From Microbacterium gallinarum (GTDB lineage Bacteria > Actinomycetota > Actinomycetes > Actinomycetales > Microbacteriaceae): a stretch of DNA of 64,000 bases. The notes below the pieces were generated by a model. That model had not been told where the DNA came from. It worked only from the letters and a program-made list of their open reading frames with translations, and did not search any database. Where the stretch lies: NCBI RefSeq assembly GCF_014837165.1, contig NZ_JACSPM010000003.1:372001-436000 (forward strand). The letters run 5' to 3'. Shown piece by piece: positions 42,592 to 50,905 of this stretch. The translations under genes were made by a program, and so were the position numbers. How positions within the stretch are numbered: the first letter of the stretch is position 1; each line of letters begins with the position of its first letter.

Positions 42592-43452
42592 ATGACACTC
42601 AGCGACGACAACCGCACTCCCTACGTCCCCAACGCGCAGCCGCACCCGTGGCGGCGCTACGTCGCGATCGGCGATTCGTTCACCGAGGGCGTGGGCGATC
42701 CCGAGCCGACGGCGCCGAACGGATTCCGCGGCTGGGCCGACCGCGTCGCCGAGGTCCTGTCGCAGCAGGTCGACGACTTCGCGTATGCCAACCTCGCGAT
42801 CCGCGGACGCCTCATCGGCCAGATCGTCGCCGAGCAGGTCGAGCCCGCGGTCGCCCTCAAGCCCGACCTGGTCACGTTCTCGGCGGGTGGCAACGACGTG
42901 ATCCGCCCCGGGGCCGACCCCGACGCGGTGGCCGCACTGTTCGAAGACGCCGTGGTGCGCCTGGGCAGCGGCGGGGCGACGGTCGTCGTCTTCACCGGCA
43001 TCGACACGAACTTCACGCCGGTCTTCCGCGGCATCCGCGGCCGCGTGGCGATCTACAACGAGAACATCCGGGCGATCGCCGACAAGTACGACTGCATCGT
43101 GGCCGACCAGTGGGCGCTCAAAGAGGTGCAGGACATGCGCTTCTTCGACGACGATCGCCTGCACTACAACCGCCTCGGGCACCACGAGGTGGCGCGCATG
43201 GTGCTGCGCGCGCTCAACGTGCCCAACGACCTGCAGCCGATGCAGCCCGATCCGATCCCGTCGCGCACGTGGCGGGAGGCCCGCGCGGTCGACCTCGTGT
43301 GGGCGCGAGAGTTCTTCGTGCCGTGGGTGCTGCGGCGCCTGCGCCACCAGTCGTCGGGTGACACGATCACGGCGAAGCGCCCCGACGTGCTGCCCATGAC
43401 GACGCTCGCTCCCGGGCGCGACGCCACCGAGCGTCCCGGCGAGAAGGCCTGA
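42592..43452 (+). CDS. SGNH/GDSL-family hydrolase (copy 2)
   Basis: 286 residues. Block I GDSFTEGVGD near residue 27, block III AGGNDVI near residue 100 and block V DRLHYNRLGHH near residue 185 are intact. It shares its whole plan with copy 1 at 7502-8263 but has an extra N-terminal stretch and a longer tail. It is an intracellular ester hydrolase of unknown substrate. The ATG follows GAGGAAC; a TAGCCT box lies near 42560-42565. It converges on the TrmH-family gene, 10 bases apart. Confidence 0.9.
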   Translation: MTLSDDNRTPYVPNAQPHPWRRYVAIGDSFTEGVGDPEPTAPNGFRGWADRVAEVLSQQVDDFAYANLAIRGRLIGQIVAEQVEPAVALKPDLVTFSAGGNDVIRPGADPDAVAALFEDAVVRLGSGGATVVVFTGIDTNFTPVFRGIRGRVAIYNENIRAIADKYDCIVADQWALKEVQDMRFFDDDRLHYNRLGHHEVARMVLRALNVPNDLQPMQPDPIPSRTWREARAVDLVWAREFFVPWVLRRLRHQSSGDTITAKRPDVLPMTTLAPGRDATERPGEKA

Positions 43453-43462
43453 GGCAGCGCGC

Positions 43463-44269
43463 TCAGCGCGCCCGCAGCTCCCAGAGGGCGACAGCGCTGG
43501 CGGCGGCGACGTTCAGGGAGTCGACGCCGCCTGCCATCGGGATGACGACGGCGGTGTCGGCAGCCGCCATCGCCGCACGGCTCAGTCCGTCGCCTTCGGC
43601 GCCCAGCATGAGCGCGACGCGGCCCGGCACCCGTTCTCGGAACACAACCAGCGGCACGGCGTCGTCGGCGAGGGCGAGCGCGGCGAGGTGGAAGCCGGCA
43701 TCGTGCAGGATGCCCCGTGCCTCACGCCACTCGGGCAGCCGCGTCCACGGCACCTGGAAGACCGTGCCCATGCTCACGCGCACGCTGCGGCGGTAGAGCG
43801 GATCGGCGCAGCGTGCGGTGATGAGGACGGCGTCGGCTCCCAGACCCGCAGCCGCGCGGAAGATCGCGCCGACATTGGTGTGGTCGACGATGTCCTCGAG
43901 CACCACGATGAGCCGCGCGTCTGCGATCACGTCCACGACCGGGGGCAGCGCTGGGCGGTGCATGGCCGCCAGCGCACCGCGGTGCACGGCGTAGCCCGTC
44001 AGCTGCTCGGCGATCGCGGCGTCGGCGACGTAGATCGGCACGTCCGGATGCGGCGCGAGGATCTGCTCGGCGTCGCCGAGCCACTTCTCCTGCACGAGGA
44101 CCGAGCGCGGAGCGTGCCCTGCGGCGATCGCGCGGCCGATGACCTTCGACGACTCCGCGATGTAGAGCCCGCCTTCGGGCTCGAGCACGCGGCGCAGTGC
44201 CACGTCCGTCAGATCGCGGTAGTCGGCCAGTCGCTCGTCGTCCGCCGACGTGATCCGCTCGATCCGCAC
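43463..44269 (-). CDS. TrmH/SpoU-family RNA 2'-O-methyltransferase
   Basis: 268 residues with an N-terminal RNA-binding segment (residues ~1-100) and the SPOUT knot domain. Motif 1 is LEDIVDHTNVGAIFRAAAGLGA near residue 130, motif 2 LMLGAEGDGLS near residue 220 and motif 3 VIPMAGGVDSLNVAAASAVALWE at the C-terminus. It should methylate a ribose in tRNA or rRNA. The start is set at GTG 44269; an upstream frame to 44464 overlaps the divergent sirtuin gene. It converges on the SGNH copy 2. Confidence 0.9.
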   Translation of the reverse strand: MRIERITSADDERLADYRDLTDVALRRVLEPEGGLYIAESSKVIGRAIAAGHAPRSVLVQEKWLGDAEQILAPHPDVPIYVADAAIAEQLTGYAVHRGALAAMHRPALPPVVDVIADARLIVVLEDIVDHTNVGAIFRAAAGLGADAVLITARCADPLYRRSVRVSMGTVFQVPWTRLPEWREARGILHDAGFHLAALALADDAVPLVVFRERVPGRVALMLGAEGDGLSRAAMAAADTAVVIPMAGGVDSLNVAAASAVALWELRAR

Positions 44270-44316
44270 CTGTCCACTCTCGCACGACGCGTAACATCCC
44301 GGTAAACCGTGCGGCC

Positions 44317-44322
44317 TACACT
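44317..44322 (+). promoter_or_regulatory. -10 box before the sirtuin gene
   Basis: TACACT, with the predicted start near 44329. GAAGGGG in the short leader would bind the ribosome before GTG 44343. Confidence 0.5.
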
Positions 44323-44342
44323 CTGACCCGAAGGGGTGATTC

Positions 44343-45194
44343 GTGACCACTGTGACCGAGCTGGACGCCGCGGCGACCGACGCCGTGTCGCGCGCCGTCA
44401 CCGCCCTCGCCGGTCGCCGCGTCGCGGTGCTCACCGGCGCCGGCGTGTCGACGGACTCCGGCATCCCGGACTACCGCGGGAAGGGCGCTCCGGTGCGCAC
44501 GCCGATGACGGCCGAGCAGTTCCTCTCGAGCGACTCCGCACGCCGGCGCTACTGGGTCGGCAGCCACCTCGGGTGGCAGGCGTTCGCCGCGGCCGAGCCC
44601 AACAGCGGACACCGTGCGCTGGCGTCGCTCGAGCAGAGCGGGGTCGCGACGGGCGTCGTGACACAGAACGTCGACGGCCTTCACGTGCGGGCCGGCAGTC
44701 GGCGCGTGGTCGAGCTCCACGGGACGATGCGCCGCGTGTTCTGCACGCACTGCGGCCAGGTGTTCGACCGGCGCGACCTCGCGCACCGCGTCGAGCGGGA
44801 CAACCCGTGGATCACGGTGCCGGAGAACGTCCCGCTGGGGCCTGACGGCGACGTCCTGCCCGAGAGCACCGACGGCTTCGTCATCCCCGAGTGCACCGTA
44901 TGCGGCGGGATGCTCAAACCCGACGTCGTCTTCTTCGGCGAGTACATCCCGGCCGAGAAGTTCCGCGAAGCGGAGCAGCTCGTCCACACGAGCGAGGGAC
45001 TCGTGATCGCCGGGTCGTCGCTCGTGGTCAACTCGGGCATCCGGCTGCTCGAACGCGCGCGCCGCCGGCGTCTGCCCGTCGTCATCGTGAACCGTGGTGT
45101 GACGCGTGCCGACTCCCGCGCGACCGTCAAGATCGACGCCGGAACGAGCGAAGTGCTCCGCGCACTCGCCGACGCCCTGCCCTCAGCGGGCTGA
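44343..45194 (+). CDS. Sir2-family NAD-dependent protein deacylase
   Basis: 283 residues. The NAD site is LTGAGVSTDSGIPDYRG near residue 30 and TQNVDGLH near residue 107, with the catalytic histidine in VELHGTM near residue 124. Four cysteines (CTHCG near residue 133 and CTVCGG near residue 182) bind the structural zinc. It removes acyl groups from lysines, which links NAD status to metabolism, and acetyl-CoA synthetases are the usual bacterial targets. It is divergent from the TrmH gene. Confidence 0.95.
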   Translation: MTTVTELDAAATDAVSRAVTALAGRRVAVLTGAGVSTDSGIPDYRGKGAPVRTPMTAEQFLSSDSARRRYWVGSHLGWQAFAAAEPNSGHRALASLEQSGVATGVVTQNVDGLHVRAGSRRVVELHGTMRRVFCTHCGQVFDRRDLAHRVERDNPWITVPENVPLGPDGDVLPESTDGFVIPECTVCGGMLKPDVVFFGEYIPAEKFREAEQLVHTSEGLVIAGSSLVVNSGIRLLERARRRRLPVVIVNRGVTRADSRATVKIDAGTSEVLRALADALPSAG

Positions 45195-45208
45195 CAGGCC
45201 ACGGCCCG

Positions 45209-45214
45209 TAGGCT
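45209..45214 (+). promoter_or_regulatory. -10 box before the histidine phosphatase gene
   Basis: TAGGCT, 6 bases, then GTG at 45221. It lies in the 26-base gap after the sirtuin gene. Confidence 0.65.
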
Positions 45215-45220
45215 CGACGG

Positions 45221-45826
45221 GTGACCGTCCTCACCCTGATCCGCCACGGCGAGACCGACTGGAACCTGGCTCGGCGCATCCAGGGCTCGACCGACATCCC
45301 GCTGAACGCCACCGGTCGCGCGCAGGCGCGTGCCGCCGCGGCCGCTCTGCGCGAGGCGCGGGATCCCGCGATCCCCGTAACCGTCGCCGCGAGCGATCTC
45401 GCACGCGCACGCGAGACTGCGGAGATCATCGCCGCCGAGCTGGGCGCCGAGCCGCCGCGCCTCTACAAGGGGCTCCGCGAGCGGAGCTACGGCGAGGCTG
45501 AGGGCGTCGACGCGGAGGACTTCCTGCGCCGATGGGGGCCATGGCACACCGCCGAGGTGCCGGGAGCCGAGTCGTGGCCGAGCGTGCGGGTCCGTGCGCT
45601 GACCGCGATCGGCCGCGCCGTGCGCGATCATCGCCGCGCGACGGCGCCGGCCGAGGCATCCCTCATCGTCGTCGCCCACGGCGCGCTGATCCGCGAGGTC
45701 ATCCGCCACGCCTCCGGCGGCACGCTGCCGCTGGAGGGCGAGCGGGTGGCCAACGGCTCCGCCCACGAGCTGCTGTACGAGCGCGACCGCGTGCGACTGC
45801 TTTCCTACGTGGGGTCGGTCGCCTAG
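45221..45826 (+). CDS. Histidine phosphatase family protein
   Basis: 201 residues. LIRHGETDWN at the N-terminus holds the phospho-accepting His and Arg; RERSYGEAEG near residue 87 supplies the acid, and VVAHGALIREVI near residue 150 the second His. It resembles broad-substrate phosphoglycerate mutase-like enzymes such as CobC/PhoE. The substrate is not readable. The GTG is leaderless. It is followed after 10 bases by the DUF1801 gene, which has its own -10 box. Confidence 0.93.
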   Translation: MTVLTLIRHGETDWNLARRIQGSTDIPLNATGRAQARAAAAALREARDPAIPVTVAASDLARARETAEIIAAELGAEPPRLYKGLRERSYGEAEGVDAEDFLRRWGPWHTAEVPGAESWPSVRVRALTAIGRAVRDHRRATAPAEASLIVVAHGALIREVIRHASGGTLPLEGERVANGSAHELLYERDRVRLLSYVGSVA

Positions 45827-45829
45827 GCT
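45824..45829 (+). promoter_or_regulatory. -10 box before the DUF1801 gene
   Basis: TAGGCT, 7 bases, then ATG at 45837. Its first three bases form the TAG stop codon of the histidine phosphatase gene. Confidence 0.65.
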
Positions 45830-45836
45830 CGGCGCC

Positions 45837-46211
45837 ATGGCCAGCGCCGTCACCGTCGACGACTACATCGCCGGGTTCCCGCCCGAGGTCGCCGATCGCC
45901 TGCAGCGCATCCGCAGCCTGATCGTCGATGCCGTCGCTGCGGAGTCCGGCAGGGCCCCCGAGGAGAAGATGCGCTACGGCATCGCTGCGGTCATGCTCGG
46001 CGGTCGCTACGCGCTGCACTTCGCGGGCTGGAAGAAGCACATCGGGCTCTATCCGGTTCCTGTGCTGCCTGCCCCGCTCGAGGATGAGATCGCACCGTAC
46101 CGCTCCGAGAAGGACTCCGTGGTCTTCCCGCACTCGCGCGATGTGCCGTACGACCTGATCGGCCGCGTCGCGCGCGACATCGCGGTTCAGCGGGGGTCGG
46201 AGAAGGACTGA
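45837..46211 (+). CDS. DUF1801-domain protein
   Basis: 124 residues of the YdhG/DUF1801 fold: VDDYIAGFPPEVADRLQRIRSLI, then MRYGIAAVMLGGRYALHFAGWKKHIGLYP near residue 43. The family is widespread and its function unknown; distant relatives are linked to iron-sulfur (Fra-like) or nucleic-acid roles. It converges on the small helix-hairpin-helix gene and the two coding ends overlap by 25 bases. Confidence 0.88.
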   Translation: MASAVTVDDYIAGFPPEVADRLQRIRSLIVDAVAAESGRAPEEKMRYGIAAVMLGGRYALHFAGWKKHIGLYPVPVLPAPLEDEIAPYRSEKDSVVFPHSRDVPYDLIGRVARDIAVQRGSEKD

Positions 46212-46384
46212 CCCCGCGCGGCGAGCTCCTCGCGGAGGATGCTGACGGCCTTCGGGCCCACGCCATGGATCGCGAGCAGCTCACGCTCGGTGCGCCGGGT
46301 CAGCGATGCGTAGTCGATGATGCCGTGCAGCGCGAGCTCACGCAGCGCGACCTTCCCGATGCGCGGCGTCAGCTCTTCGCTCAT
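46187..46384 (-). CDS. Small helix-hairpin-helix protein
   Basis: 65 residues. LLAIHGVGPKAVSILREELAARG near residue 34 is a helix-hairpin-helix (GVGPKA hairpin) of the DNA-binding type seen in RNA polymerase alpha C-terminal domain-like proteins. It is the last gene of the acyl-CoA operon: the ATG overlaps the stop of the CitE-like gene (ATGA). Its 3' end overlaps the convergent DUF1801 gene. A DNA-binding protein at the end of a catabolic operon is unexpected; feedback control is possible but not shown. Confidence 0.75.
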   Translation of the reverse strand: MSEELTPRIGKVALRELALHGIIDYASLTRRTERELLAIHGVGPKAVSILREELAARGQSFSDPR

Positions 46385-47199
46385 GACTCGGCGCGGCGCA
46401 GGGTCGCCCGCGCGTGCCGGAGAACCGGTTCGTCGACCATGCGGCCGTCGTACGCGAAGACACCGCGCTCGGTCTCGGCGGCCGCGAGCACTCCCCTCGC
46501 CCAGTCCACGGTCTTCGCGTCGGGGCGATACGCGTCGCGGATGATCGCGACCTGGCTCGGGTGGATGCAGGCGGTGGCGGTGAATCCGGATGCCGCGGCA
46601 TCCGCTGCCTCGATGGCCAGGCGCTTGGTGTCCTCCATGTCGAGGTGCACCGCGTCGATGGCCGCCTTGCCGCGCGCTCCCGCCGCAAGCAGCACGCGGG
46701 CGCGCGCATACCGGGCGATGTCGCGGTAGCGGCCGTTCGGCTTGCGGCTCGATGTGCCGCCGATGCTCGCGACGAGGTCTTCGGCGCCCCACATCAGCGC
46801 GCTGACGTTCGGGAGGGCGGCGATCCGGTCGGCCTGCGCGATCCCTTTCGCCGTCTCGCAGAGCGCGATGACCTCGAAGCGGGCGTCGAGCTTCTGCAGC
46901 CGTTTGGGAGATTCGGCCTTGGCGACCATGATCCGCCGGTAGTCGGTCTGCGACAGCGTGGCCAGGTCGGAGACGAAGTCGTCGGTCCCGGGCGGGTTCA
47001 CGCGCACGATCACCCGGTCGGGGTCGAGCTCCGACTCGATGACGGCGCCGCGGGCGGCGGCCTTCGCGGGCGCGGCGACGGCATCCTCGAGATCGAGGAT
47101 CACCGCGTCGGCGCGCTCGAGCGCCTTCGCGTAGCGCTCCGGCCGGTCCGCCGGGCAGAAGAGGATGGCGGGCCCGAGGCTGAACCGGGCATCGGTCAT
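46381..47199 (-). CDS. CitE-like CoA ester lyase (HpcH/HpaI family)
   Basis: 272 residues of the HpcH/HpaI-CitE barrel. ILFCPADRPERYAKALERADAVILDLEDAV near residue 12 is the opening, ALCETAKGIAQADRIAALPN near residue 110 and GAEDLVASIG near residue 137 carry the metal ligands. The mycobacterial homologue in the same operon position (Rv2498c) has been described as a beta-hydroxyacyl-CoA lyase acting on (R)-HMG-CoA. Here, with a methylcrotonyl-CoA-type carboxylase and a hydratase beside it, the last cleavage of leucine breakdown is the best guess. Its start overlaps the MaoC stop. Confidence 0.9.
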   Translation of the reverse strand: MTDARFSLGPAILFCPADRPERYAKALERADAVILDLEDAVAAPAKAAARGAVIESELDPDRVIVRVNPPGTDDFVSDLATLSQTDYRRIMVAKAESPKRLQKLDARFEVIALCETAKGIAQADRIAALPNVSALMWGAEDLVASIGGTSSRKPNGRYRDIARYARARVLLAAGARGKAAIDAVHLDMEDTKRLAIEAADAAASGFTATACIHPSQVAIIRDAYRPDAKTVDWARGVLAAAETERGVFAYDGRMVDEPVLRHARATLRRAES

Positions 47200-47732
47200 G
47201 GCGTTCCTCCGGCGTCGGGGGCGGCATCCCGAACCGCGTCATCGGGTGCGAACCACATCAGCGCGGTGCGCGTCGCGGTGGCGACGACGACGCCCTGCTG
47301 GTTGCGGCCGATATGGCGCATCGTGACGATCCCCTGCCCGGGCCGCGACGACGAGGGGCGCTTGTCGAGGATCTCGGTCTCGGTGTAGAGCGTGTCGCCG
47401 TGGAGGACAGGAGCAGGGAACGCGATGTCGCTGAGGCCCAGCTGGGCGACCAGGGTGCCCTGCGTGATCTGCGACACCGAGGCGCCCACCATGGTGGACA
47501 GCGTCCACATCGAGTTCATCAGGCGCTGCCCGAACGGCTGGGTCTCGGAGAACGCGGCATCCAGGTGCAGGGCCTGCGTGTTCATCGTCAGCGACGAGAA
47601 CAGCACGTTGTCGGCCTCGGTGGCGGTGCGTCCGGGCCGGTGGAGGTAGCGGGCGCCGACCTCGAGCTCGTCGTAGTAGAGCCCGCGCTGCACGACCTCG
47701 CGCGCTTCCCCTGTGCCTTCCACAGCTGTCAC
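47196..47732 (-). CDS. MaoC-family dehydratase
   Basis: 178 residues of the single hot-dog fold MaoC (R-specific hydratase) family. GLYYDELEVGARYLHRPGRTATEADNVLFSSLT near residue 17 is the usual start; FGQRLMNSMWTLSTMVGASVSQ near residue 68 is the substrate loop. It should add water to an enoyl-CoA, here 3-methylglutaconyl-CoA if the leucine pathway is right. Start: GTG 47732 overlaps the dehydrogenase stop (GTGA); GTG 47723 follows at 7 bases from a TAGCGT box and is an alternative. Confidence 0.9.
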   Translation of the reverse strand: MTAVEGTGEAREVVQRGLYYDELEVGARYLHRPGRTATEADNVLFSSLTMNTQALHLDAAFSETQPFGQRLMNSMWTLSTMVGASVSQITQGTLVAQLGLSDIAFPAPVLHGDTLYTETEILDKRPSSSRPGQGIVTMRHIGRNQQGVVVATATRTALMWFAPDDAVRDAAPDAGGTP

Positions 47733-48880
47733 GCTACCCCGAGCGAACGCGCGATGACGAGCAGCTGCACCTCGTTCGTGCCTTCGCCGATCTCGAGGAT
47801 CTTCGAGTCGCGGTAGTGACGCGCGACGGGGTACTCGTTCATGAAGCCGTTGCCGCCGAAGACCTGCGTGGCATCGCGCGCGTTGTCCATCGCCGCGTCG
47901 CTCGCCGTGAGCTTGGCGATCGCCGCCTCGGTCTTGAACGGCTTGCCGGCGTCCCGCAGGCGTGCGGCGTGATGCCAGGCGAGCCGGGCGTTGTGCACGC
48001 GCAGCTGCATGCGGGCGAGCAGGAACTGGATGCCCTGGCGCGTCGACAGCGCGTCGCCGAAGACCGTGCGCTTCTTGGCGTAGTCGATGGCCGCCTCGAG
48101 GCATCCCTCCGCCGCTCCAGTCGAGAGCGCGGCGATCGCGATGCGGCCCTCGTCCAGGATGTGCAGGAAGTTCGCGAAGCCGCGGCCGCGCTCGCCCAGG
48201 AGGTTCCCCGCAGGGACCCGGACGTCCTGGAAGGTGAGGGGGTGCGTGTCGGACGCGTGCCACCCGACCTTGTCGTAGCCCGGCTCGACGGTGAAGCCCG
48301 GGGTGCCCGACGGGACCACGATGGTCGAGATCTCCTTGCGCCCCTCGGCTTCGCCGGTGACGGCGGTGACGGTGACGAACCGCGTGATGTCGGTGCCCGA
48401 GTTGGTGATGAACTGCTTCGACCCGTTGATGACCCACTCGTCGCCGTCGAGCCGCGCGGTGGTGCGCGTCGCGCCGGCGTCGGAGCCCGCTTCGTGCTCG
48501 GTGAGCCCGAAGCCCGCCAGCGCCTTTCCGGCGAGGAGGTCGGGCAGCAGCTCCCGCTTCTGCTCCTCCGTCCCGAATCGGAAGACCGGCATGGCGCCGA
48601 GGCTCACGCCCGCCTCGAGGGTGATCGCGATGGACTGGTCGACGCGTCCGAGAGCCTCGATCGCGAGGCACAGCGCGAAGTAGTCGCCGCCCTGTCCGCC
48701 GTACTCCTCGGGGAAGGGCAGCCCGAACAGTCCGAGCTCGCCCATCTGCGCCACGACGTCCATGGGGAGCGTCTTGGTGCGGTCGGCCTCGTACGCGTTC
48801 GGCGCGACGACCTCTTCGGCGAAGTCGCGCACCATTCGCGCGAGCTCGCGCTCGTCTTCGGTCAGATTTGCGTGGTCCAT
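47729..48880 (-). CDS. Acyl-CoA dehydrogenase (isovaleryl/short-chain type)
   Basis: 383 residues. GFGLTEHEAGSDAGATRTTA near residue 130 is the FAD/substrate loop, and the C-terminal ILEIGEGTNEVQ near residue 368 carries the catalytic glutamate region. The flavin enzyme oxidises an acyl-CoA to the 2-enoyl-CoA; the operon suggests isovaleryl-CoA or another branched acyl-CoA. ATG follows GGAGAACC. The MaoC gene overlaps its stop, and the carboxylase alpha gene ends 15 bases before it. Confidence 0.94.
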   Translation of the reverse strand: MDHANLTEDERELARMVRDFAEEVVAPNAYEADRTKTLPMDVVAQMGELGLFGLPFPEEYGGQGGDYFALCLAIEALGRVDQSIAITLEAGVSLGAMPVFRFGTEEQKRELLPDLLAGKALAGFGLTEHEAGSDAGATRTTARLDGDEWVINGSKQFITNSGTDITRFVTVTAVTGEAEGRKEISTIVVPSGTPGFTVEPGYDKVGWHASDTHPLTFQDVRVPAGNLLGERGRGFANFLHILDEGRIAIAALSTGAAEGCLEAAIDYAKKRTVFGDALSTRQGIQFLLARMQLRVHNARLAWHHAARLRDAGKPFKTEAAIAKLTASDAAMDNARDATQVFGGNGFMNEYPVARHYRDSKILEIGEGTNEVQLLVIARSLGVA

Positions 48881-48895
48881 GGTTCTCCTCGGTGG

Positions 48896-50905
48896 TCAGG
48901 AGCGGGTGTCGGGTTCTTCGGACGAGACGTGGGCGAGCACCTGATCGCGGCGCACCTGGTCGCCCGTCGCGACGTCGAGGCGCACGATGCCTGCGTGGGG
49001 CGCGACGACGGGGTGCTCCATCTTCATGGCCTCGATCGTGACGATGCGGTCGCCGGCGGCGACGCTGGTGCCGTCGCTGACGTGCAGGGCGACGACCGCT
49101 CCCGGCATCGGCGCGCGCAGTTCGGGATCGGTCGCAGCGGCATCTCGCTCGCGGGCGGCGAGCCGTGCCGCCGTCGCCTCACGGCGGGTCAGCGGGCGGA
49201 GCCGATGGGTCGCGCCGTCGGCGTGCACCCAGAGCGCGCCGTCCGCGTCCCGAGCCACGACCGCGTCCGTGGCGTCCGTCGCGCCGTGCAAGGGGTCGGC
49301 GCCCTCGGCGGTGTGGAGTGCTCCGTCGTCGTCGAGGAACCGCTGCACGGTACCCGCCCGCAGCCCGCCGATCCGCCAGCCCTCTGCCATGCGCCACAGG
49401 TCGCCGGCGCGTGCGCGCTGAGACGACGCATCGGCGACGAGACGCTCCGCGGCGGACGCCGTCTCGTGCGGATCGTGCTGTCTCGCGAACGCGGCGGCCG
49501 CGGCGAGGGCTGCCGCCGCGGGTTCCGCGCCCGCAAACGGCGGCATACGGTCGATCAGGCCGGTGTCCATCCGGCCTGCCTGGACGTCCTCGTCGGCGAG
49601 CAAGGCGCGCAGGAACCCGATGTTGCTGTCGAGACCGAGCAGCACGGTCTCGGCCAGGGCCGCGTCGAGCCGAAGGAGGGCGCCCGCGCGATCCGCGGCG
49701 TGGGCGACCACCTTCGCGATCATCGGATCGTAGTCGGCGGTGACGGTGCTGCCGGTCTCGACCGCGGCATCCGTCCGCACGTCCGCCGCGGCATCCCACA
49801 CCAGCACCTCACCGGTCGCGGGCAGGAAACCGCGCTCCGGGCTCTCGGCGTACACGCGCGCCTCGATCGCGTGCCCGTCGAGGCGCACGTCCGCCTGGGC
49901 GAGAGCGAGGTGCTCGCCGGCGGCGACACGAAGCTGCTGCTCGACGAGGTCGATGCCGGTCACGAGCTCGGTCACCGGGTGCTCGACCTGCAGGCGCGTG
50001 TTCATCTCGATGAAGAAGAACTCGTCGGGGCGGTCGCCCGCCACGAGGAACTCGACCGTGCCCGCGCCGACGTAGTCGACGCTCGCGGCAGCCGCGCACG
50101 CGGCGGCTCCGAGACGGGCGCGGGTCGCGGCATCCACCACCGGCGAGGGCGCCTCCTCGATGACCTTCTGATGGCGGCGCTGCAGCGTGCACTCGCGCTC
50201 ACCGAGGTGGATGACCCCGCCGTGCGCGTCGGCCAGCACCTGCACCTCGATGTGGCGCGGCCGCTCGATGAGCCGCTCGAGCAGGAGGCTGTCGTCGCCG
50301 AACGCGGCGGCGGCGACACGCCGGGCGGTGGCCAGCGCGTGGGCGAGGTCGTCTGCCGAACGCACCACCTGCATCCCCTTGCCGCCGCCGCCCGCGGATG
50401 GCTTGACCAGCAGCGGGTACCCTGTGGCCTCGGCGGCCTCCGCGATGGCGGCATCGGACATGCCGATCGCGCTGAAGCCGGGGACGGTCGGCACACCGTG
50501 CCCGGAGACGTGCTCCTTCGCGCGGATCTTGTCGCCCATGACCTCGAGCGCGCGCTCCCCCGGTCCGATGAAGACGATGCCGGCCGCGGCGCATGCGCGC
50601 GCGAACTCGGCGTTCTCCGAGAGGAAGCCGTAGCCCGGGTGCACGGCGTCGGCCCCGGTCTCGCGAGCGGCCGCGATCACGGCGTCGATGTCGAGATATG
50701 AAGCGGATGCCGCGGCCGGCCCGATCCGCACGGCGAGGTCGGCCTCCCTGACGTGGGGTGCGTCGGCGTCGGCGTCGCTGTAAACGGCGACCGAGCGGAC
50801 GCCGAGCCGGGCGAGCGTGCGGATCACCCGCCGCGCGATCTCGCCGCGGTTGGCGACGAGGACGGTGGTGAAGGGAGGCGTGTGCGTGTCGGTCACGGGG
50901 CTCAC
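48896..50905 (-). CDS. Acyl-CoA carboxylase alpha subunit (biotin carboxylase plus BCCP)
   Basis: 669 residues. Biotin carboxylase domains run from [16 protein letters not shown] near residue 15 through GGGGKGM near residue 168 (ATP-grasp lid) and [13 protein letters not shown] near residue 300. The C-terminal biotin carrier ends in EAMKMEHPV, with the biotin-binding Lys near residue 635. Together with the beta subunit gene upstream it forms a methylcrotonyl- or propionyl-CoA-type carboxylase. Start: GTG 50905 overlaps the beta stop (GTGA); GTG 50896 also fits. Confidence 0.94.
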   Translation of the reverse strand: MSPVTDTHTPPFTTVLVANRGEIARRVIRTLARLGVRSVAVYSDADADAPHVREADLAVRIGPAAASASYLDIDAVIAAARETGADAVHPGYGFLSENAEFARACAAAGIVFIGPGERALEVMGDKIRAKEHVSGHGVPTVPGFSAIGMSDAAIAEAAEATGYPLLVKPSAGGGGKGMQVVRSADDLAHALATARRVAAAAFGDDSLLLERLIERPRHIEVQVLADAHGGVIHLGERECTLQRRHQKVIEEAPSPVVDAATRARLGAAACAAAASVDYVGAGTVEFLVAGDRPDEFFFIEMNTRLQVEHPVTELVTGIDLVEQQLRVAAGEHLALAQADVRLDGHAIEARVYAESPERGFLPATGEVLVWDAAADVRTDAAVETGSTVTADYDPMIAKVVAHAADRAGALLRLDAALAETVLLGLDSNIGFLRALLADEDVQAGRMDTGLIDRMPPFAGAEPAAAALAAAAAFARQHDPHETASAAERLVADASSQRARAGDLWRMAEGWRIGGLRAGTVQRFLDDDGALHTAEGADPLHGATDATDAVVARDADGALWVHADGATHRLRPLTRREATAARLAARERDAAATDPELRAPMPGAVVALHVSDGTSVAAGDRIVTIEAMKMEHPVVAPHAGIVRLDVATGDQVRRDQVLAHVSSEEPDTRS

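Noticed and set aside
43457..43471. GCGCGC-TCA-GCGCGC as a terminator between SGNH copy 2 and TrmH
   Set aside because: The stem is six bases of a CG alternation, overlaps the TrmH stop codon and has no T tract.
47816..50701. A 961-codon plus-strand frame opposite the carboxylase alpha and dehydrogenase genes
   Set aside because: It is a mirror of two genes with clear motifs (biotin site, FAD loop) and reads as an Arg/Glu/Val-rich chain with no domain.
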